From NCBI GenBank assembly GCA_944384505.1, contig CALWTQ010000011.1, positions 1 through 64,000 of the forward strand: a DNA stretch of 64,000 bases. Direction: 5' to 3'. Below are positions 60,634 to 64,000 of the stretch, in pieces. Each line of letters opens with the position of its first letter. Within the stretch, counting starts at the first letter, position 1. Source of the DNA: an uncultured Mediterraneibacter sp. Lineage in GTDB: Bacteria > Bacillota > Clostridia > Lachnospirales > Lachnospiraceae. The translations under genes and the position numbers were made by a program. The notes under the pieces were generated by a model. It was not told the DNA's origin. It saw only the letters and a program-made list of their open reading frames with translations, and ran no database searches.

Positions 60634-62121
60634 ATGAATCTATTATACAACAGTACGAGGAATACAGAAAAGAAAGTAACCGCGTCAGAGGCGATTTTGA
60701 AAGGACTTGCCGATGACGGAGGTCTGTTTGTGCCGGAATATATTCCGAAGCTTGATGTGACGATGGAAGAGTTAAAGGGAATGTCCTACCAGGAGACAGC
60801 GTACGCAGTGATGAAACAGTTCCTTACGGATTTTACTGAGGAGGAGCTTAAGAACTGCATCAGTCATGCTTATGACTCCAAGTTTGATACAGAACTGATC
60901 GCTCCGCTTGTAAAGGTAGGCGATGCTTATCATCTGGAGCTGTTCCACGGTGCAACGATTGCCTTTAAGGATATGGCGCTTTCCATTCTGCCGCACCTGC
61001 TTACCACAGCGGCAAAGAAGAATCATGTGACAAATGAGATTGTGATTCTTACAGCTACATCAGGAGACACAGGCAAGGCGGCTCTGGCCGGATTTGCGGA
61101 TGTTCCGGGAACAAAGATCATTGTGTTTTATCCGAAGGGAGGCGTAAGCCGGATTCAGGAGCTTCAGATGGTGACTCAGAAAGGGGACAACACATCAGTT
61201 GTTGCGATCCACGGAAACTTTGATAATGCCCAGAACGGCGTAAAAGCGATCTTTGAGGACAAGGAGCTGGAGAGAGAGCTGGCAGACAAAGGATATCAGT
61301 TTTCTTCCGCCAATTCCATCAATATCGGACGCCTCGTACCCCAGGTTGTATATTATGTATACGCATACGCAAAGCTGCTTGAAAATGAAGAGATTACGTC
61401 AGGCGAGGAGATCAATGTAACTGTGCCGACCGGAAATTTCGGAAATATTCTCGCCGCATACTATGCAAAGCAGATGGGAGTGCCGATCGCGAAGCTGATT
61501 TGCGCATCCAATGAAAATAAGGTGCTTTTTGATTTCTTCCAGACCGGCGTTTATGACAGGAACAGAGAATTCATCCTTACGTCATCTCCGTCCATGGACA
61601 TCCTGATCTCCAGCAACCTGGAGCGCCTGATCTATGCGATCGCAGATGAAGACGCTCAGAAGGACAGGGAACTTATGACACAGCTTAAAGAGAAAGGCGT
61701 GTATGAGATTACGCCGCAGATGCGCGCCCGGCTGAATGATTTCGCCGGCGGGTTCGCGACAGAGGAGGAGTGCAGCGCGACGATCCGCAGCACCTATGAG
61801 AAAACAGGATATGTGATGGATCCCCATACTTCTGTGGCGGCAGCTGTATGTGCAAAATACCGTACAGAAAGTAAGGATGAAAAGAAATGCCTTATTGCAT
61901 CCACAGCGAGCCCGTACAAATTTATCCACAGTGTAATGACAGCGATCGACCAGAAATATGCATCGGCTGACGAGTTTGATCTGGTGGATGAGCTGAGCCG
62001 GATCTCGTGCACGAATGTGCCAAAGGCCGTGGAAGAGATACGCAGTGCGCAAATCAGGCACACACGCGAATGTGACGCGGACTGCATGAAGGATACAGTG
62101 AAAGAGATACTTGGGATATAG
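60634..62121 (+). CDS. thrC: Threonine synthase
   Basis: 495 aa PLP enzyme that converts O-phosphohomoserine to threonine. N-terminal YNSTRNTEKKVTASEAI and LADDGGLFVPEYIPKL are typical. The PLP lysine is in FHGATIAFKDMALSIL, and the phosphate loop TATSGDTGKAALAGF follows. Length fits the long (class II-like) bacterial form. The RBS AGAGGGTAAAG is moderate. The 206-bp gap upstream holds TGTTACAATAAC, a possible -10, but no recognisable T-box. Confidence 0.96.
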   Translation: MNLLYNSTRNTEKKVTASEAILKGLADDGGLFVPEYIPKLDVTMEELKGMSYQETAYAVMKQFLTDFTEEELKNCISHAYDSKFDTELIAPLVKVGDAYHLELFHGATIAFKDMALSILPHLLTTAAKKNHVTNEIVILTATSGDTGKAALAGFADVPGTKIIVFYPKGGVSRIQELQMVTQKGDNTSVVAIHGNFDNAQNGVKAIFEDKELERELADKGYQFSSANSINIGRLVPQVVYYVYAYAKLLENEEITSGEEINVTVPTGNFGNILAAYYAKQMGVPIAKLICASNENKVLFDFFQTGVYDRNREFILTSSPSMDILISSNLERLIYAIADEDAQKDRELMTQLKEKGVYEITPQMRARLNDFAGGFATEEECSATIRSTYEKTGYVMDPHTSVAAAVCAKYRTESKDEKKCLIASTASPYKFIHSVMTAIDQKYASADEFDLVDELSRISCTNVPKAVEEIRSAQIRHTRECDADCMKDTVKEILGI

Positions 62122-62127
62122 ATAGAC

Positions 62128-62163
62128 AAAAATGCAGGATTTTAACGTGGATCCTGCATTTTT
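62128..62163 (+). terminator. Strong rho-independent terminator after thrC
   Basis: AAAAATGCAGGAT pairs perfectly (13 bp) with ATCCTGCATTTTT over a 10-nt loop, with further T residues after the stem. Confidence 0.9.
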
Positions 62164-62260
62164 TAAATACTGTCTTGCACAATTCCGTTTTTAAAAAGAG
62201 ATGTATGAATTGAAATACATAGGAACTTTCAAAAAAGGTGAAAAATGAGAAAGATTATTG

Positions 62261-62289
62261 TTGATTTTTTGTCAATTCTTCTGTATAAT
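62261..62289 (+). promoter_or_regulatory. Sigma-A-type promoter of pckA
   Basis: TTGATT (62261-62266), 17-nt spacer, TATAAT (62284-62289). The leader of about 70 nt contains GCCGATATC...GCTTCGGC, a possible small hairpin, before the ATG at 62367. Confidence 0.75.
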
Positions 62290-62366
62290 GGAAAATGTGC
62301 CGATATCAGGAAGCGCTTCGGCATGTCTGATATTAATACTATAGAAAGAAAGAGGTAGAGCGTAAC

Positions 62367-63971
62367 ATGTCAAAGATTGATTTAACTCAGTACGGGATTA
62401 CAGGAACTACAGAAATCGTATATAATCCTTCTTATGAGACATTGTTTGAAGAGGAGACAAATCCGAATCTGGAAGGCTATGACAAAGGACAGGTCAGTGA
62501 ACTCGGCGCTGTTAATGTTATGACAGGTATTTACACAGGTCGTTCCCCGAAAGACAAGTATATCGTAATGGATGAAAATTCCAGGGACACTGTATGGTGG
62601 ACGTCTGATGAGTATAAGAACGACAACCATCCGGCAAGCCAGGAAGCATGGGATGCTGTAAAGGAAATTGCAAAAAAAGAGCTCTCCAATAAGAGACTTT
62701 TCGTTGTAGATGCATTCTGCGGAGCGAATAAAGATACACGTATGGCGATCCGTTTCATCGTGGAAGTGGCATGGCAGGCTCACTTCGTTACAAATATGTT
62801 CATCCAGCCGACAGCTGAGGAGCTGGAGAACTTTGAGCCGGACTTCGTTGTATATAATGCGTCCAAGGCAAAAGTTGAGAACTACAAAGAGCTGGGACTG
62901 AACTCTGAGACAGCGGTTATGTTCAACATTACAAGCCGCGAGCAGGTTATCGTAAACACATGGTACGGCGGAGAGATGAAGAAGGGTATGTTCTCTATGA
63001 TGAACTACTATCTGCCGCTTAAGGGCATCGCTTCCATGCACTGCTCCGCAAACACAGATATGAACGGTGAGAATACAGCGATCTTCTTCGGGCTTTCCGG
63101 AACAGGAAAGACAACGCTTTCCACAGATCCGAAGAGACTTCTGATCGGTGATGACGAGCACGGATGGGATGACAACGGAGTATTTAACTTTGAGGGTGGA
63201 TGCTATGCAAAAGTAATCGACCTTGACAAAGATTCCGAGCCGGATATCTATAACGCAATTAAGAGAGACGCTCTTCTTGAGAATGTTACTCTGGACGCAG
63301 AGGGCCATATCGATTTTACAGACAGAAGCGTAACAGAGAACACACGTGTGTCTTATCCGATTGATCATATTGAGAAGATTGTTCGCCCGATTTCCGCAGC
63401 TCCGGCGGCGAAGAATGTAATCTTCCTGTCAGCTGACGCGTTTGGTGTACTTCCGCCGGTATCTGTTCTTACACCGGAGCAGACAGAGTATTACTTCCTG
63501 TCCGGATTTACAGCAAAACTTGCAGGAACAGAGCGTGGAATCACAGAGCCGACACCGACATTCTCCGCATGCTTCGGACAGGCGTTCCTTGAGCTGCATC
63601 CGACGAAATATGCTGAGGAGCTTGTTAAGAGGATGAAAGCAAGCGGTGCGAAAGCATACCTTGTAAATACAGGATGGAATGGTACAGGAAAACGTATCTC
63701 CATCAAAGATACACGCGGCATTATTGACGCGATCCTGGACGGATCCATTGAGAAAGCCCCGACAAAGAAGATCCCGTACTTTAACTTCGAGGTTCCGACA
63801 GAGCTGCCGGGCGTAGATCCTGCAATTCTTGATCCGCGCGACACATATGCTGACGCTTCCGAGTGGGAGACAAAGGCAAAAGATCTGGCTGCAAGATTCA
63901 TTAAGAACTTCAAGAAATACGAGAGCAACGAGCTTGGAAAAGCACTTGTTGCCGCAGGCCCGCAGGAGTAA
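62367..63971 (+). CDS. pckA: Phosphoenolpyruvate carboxykinase (ATP)
   Basis: 534 aa, converts oxaloacetate and ATP to PEP, CO2 and ADP, or the reverse in anaerobes that fix CO2 into oxaloacetate. The kinase-1a P-loop is [15 protein letters not shown] (about residue 245). The metal and substrate residues are in [30 protein letters not shown] and [12 protein letters not shown]. Complete, ending 29 nt before the window edge. RBS AAGAGG, own promoter upstream. Confidence 0.97.
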   Translation: MSKIDLTQYGITGTTEIVYNPSYETLFEEETNPNLEGYDKGQVSELGAVNVMTGIYTGRSPKDKYIVMDENSRDTVWWTSDEYKNDNHPASQEAWDAVKEIAKKELSNKRLFVVDAFCGANKDTRMAIRFIVEVAWQAHFVTNMFIQPTAEELENFEPDFVVYNASKAKVENYKELGLNSETAVMFNITSREQVIVNTWYGGEMKKGMFSMMNYYLPLKGIASMHCSANTDMNGENTAIFFGLSGTGKTTLSTDPKRLLIGDDEHGWDDNGVFNFEGGCYAKVIDLDKDSEPDIYNAIKRDALLENVTLDAEGHIDFTDRSVTENTRVSYPIDHIEKIVRPISAAPAAKNVIFLSADAFGVLPPVSVLTPEQTEYYFLSGFTAKLAGTERGITEPTPTFSACFGQAFLELHPTKYAEELVKRMKASGAKAYLVNTGWNGTGKRISIKDTRGIIDAILDGSIEKAPTKKIPYFNFEVPTELPGVDPAILDPRDTYADASEWETKAKDLAARFIKNFKKYESNELGKALVAAGPQE

Positions 63972-64000
63972 ATTCTGGACCTGCTTTTGTGCCGGAGACT

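Noticed and set aside
1..64000. tRNA or rRNA genes, including a tRNA att site for the element
   Set aside because: No tRNA cloverleaf or rRNA segment was recognised at the boundaries or elsewhere. The target is a protein gene.

Overview
The window looks like chromosome of a Gram-positive gut Clostridia species, most probably Lachnospiraceae. The signs are AGGAGG-type ribosome binding sites with frequent ATG/GTG/TTG starts, ATP-type PEP carboxykinase, QueH, a CsrA-flagellin pair, and DUF5688, YARHG and DUF975 proteins. I cannot name the species from sequence alone.

Layout. (1) 1-6.4 kb, host: a long imperfect palindrome, a MacA/MacB-like efflux operon with a CPBP protease, an omega-amidase-type hydrolase, gene debris, and the orphan C-terminal end of an ABC permease. 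(2) 6413-51510, one 45.1 kb insertion. Its ends are 34-bp inverted repeats flanked by AA, and it splits that permease. Joining the flanks at AA restores a 269-codon reading frame. The insertion has two blocks separated by a third copy of the 34-bp repeat at 25378. The left block (6.4-25.4 kb) carries csrA, flagellin, glycosyltransferases and a nucleotide-sugar cluster, probably for flagellin or surface glycosylation. The right block (25.4-51.5 kb) is an integrative/mobilizable element: two MNT/HEPN pairs (one decayed), a small Xis-like/HUH-like/RHH module, RadC, XRE regulator, an AT-rich zinc-ribbon/membrane cluster, phage-type recombination genes (DUF932, YqaJ, RecT), Fic, a resolvase, an orphan 520-aa protein, a three-gene HerA-like ATPase module, a large serine recombinase, and an ATPase-TOPRIM pair resembling PARIS/OLD defence. 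(3) 51.5-64 kb, host: the rest of the ABC transporter, a cytidylate-kinase-like protein, queH, argH, asd, leuC, leuD, an NhaC-type antiporter, thrC and pckA.

How the parts may work together. The large serine recombinase at 47.6 kb is the natural candidate for integrating and excising the element. The two outer half-sites, joined around AA, form a 70-bp near-palindrome of the kind expected for attP. In the left block, a CsrA gene sits directly upstream of a flagellin leader with a GGA-loop hairpin and a GGA in the Shine-Dalgarno sequence, which suggests translational feedback. The sugar genes combine an RfbF-type CDP-sugar synthase, a UGDH-type dehydrogenase, a UXS-type decarboxylase, an E1/RfbH-type dehydrase, a DmpG/HMGL-type aldolase and an acetolactate-synthase-like ThDP enzyme. 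No canonical CDP-glucose 4,6-dehydratase is present, so an unusual branched deoxysugar is possible. Two homopolymer tracts (G10 before csrA, T6 in a pyruvyltransferase-like gene) could make the surface locus phase-variable.

All functional statements rest on reading the sequence and motif recall. No database search was run.
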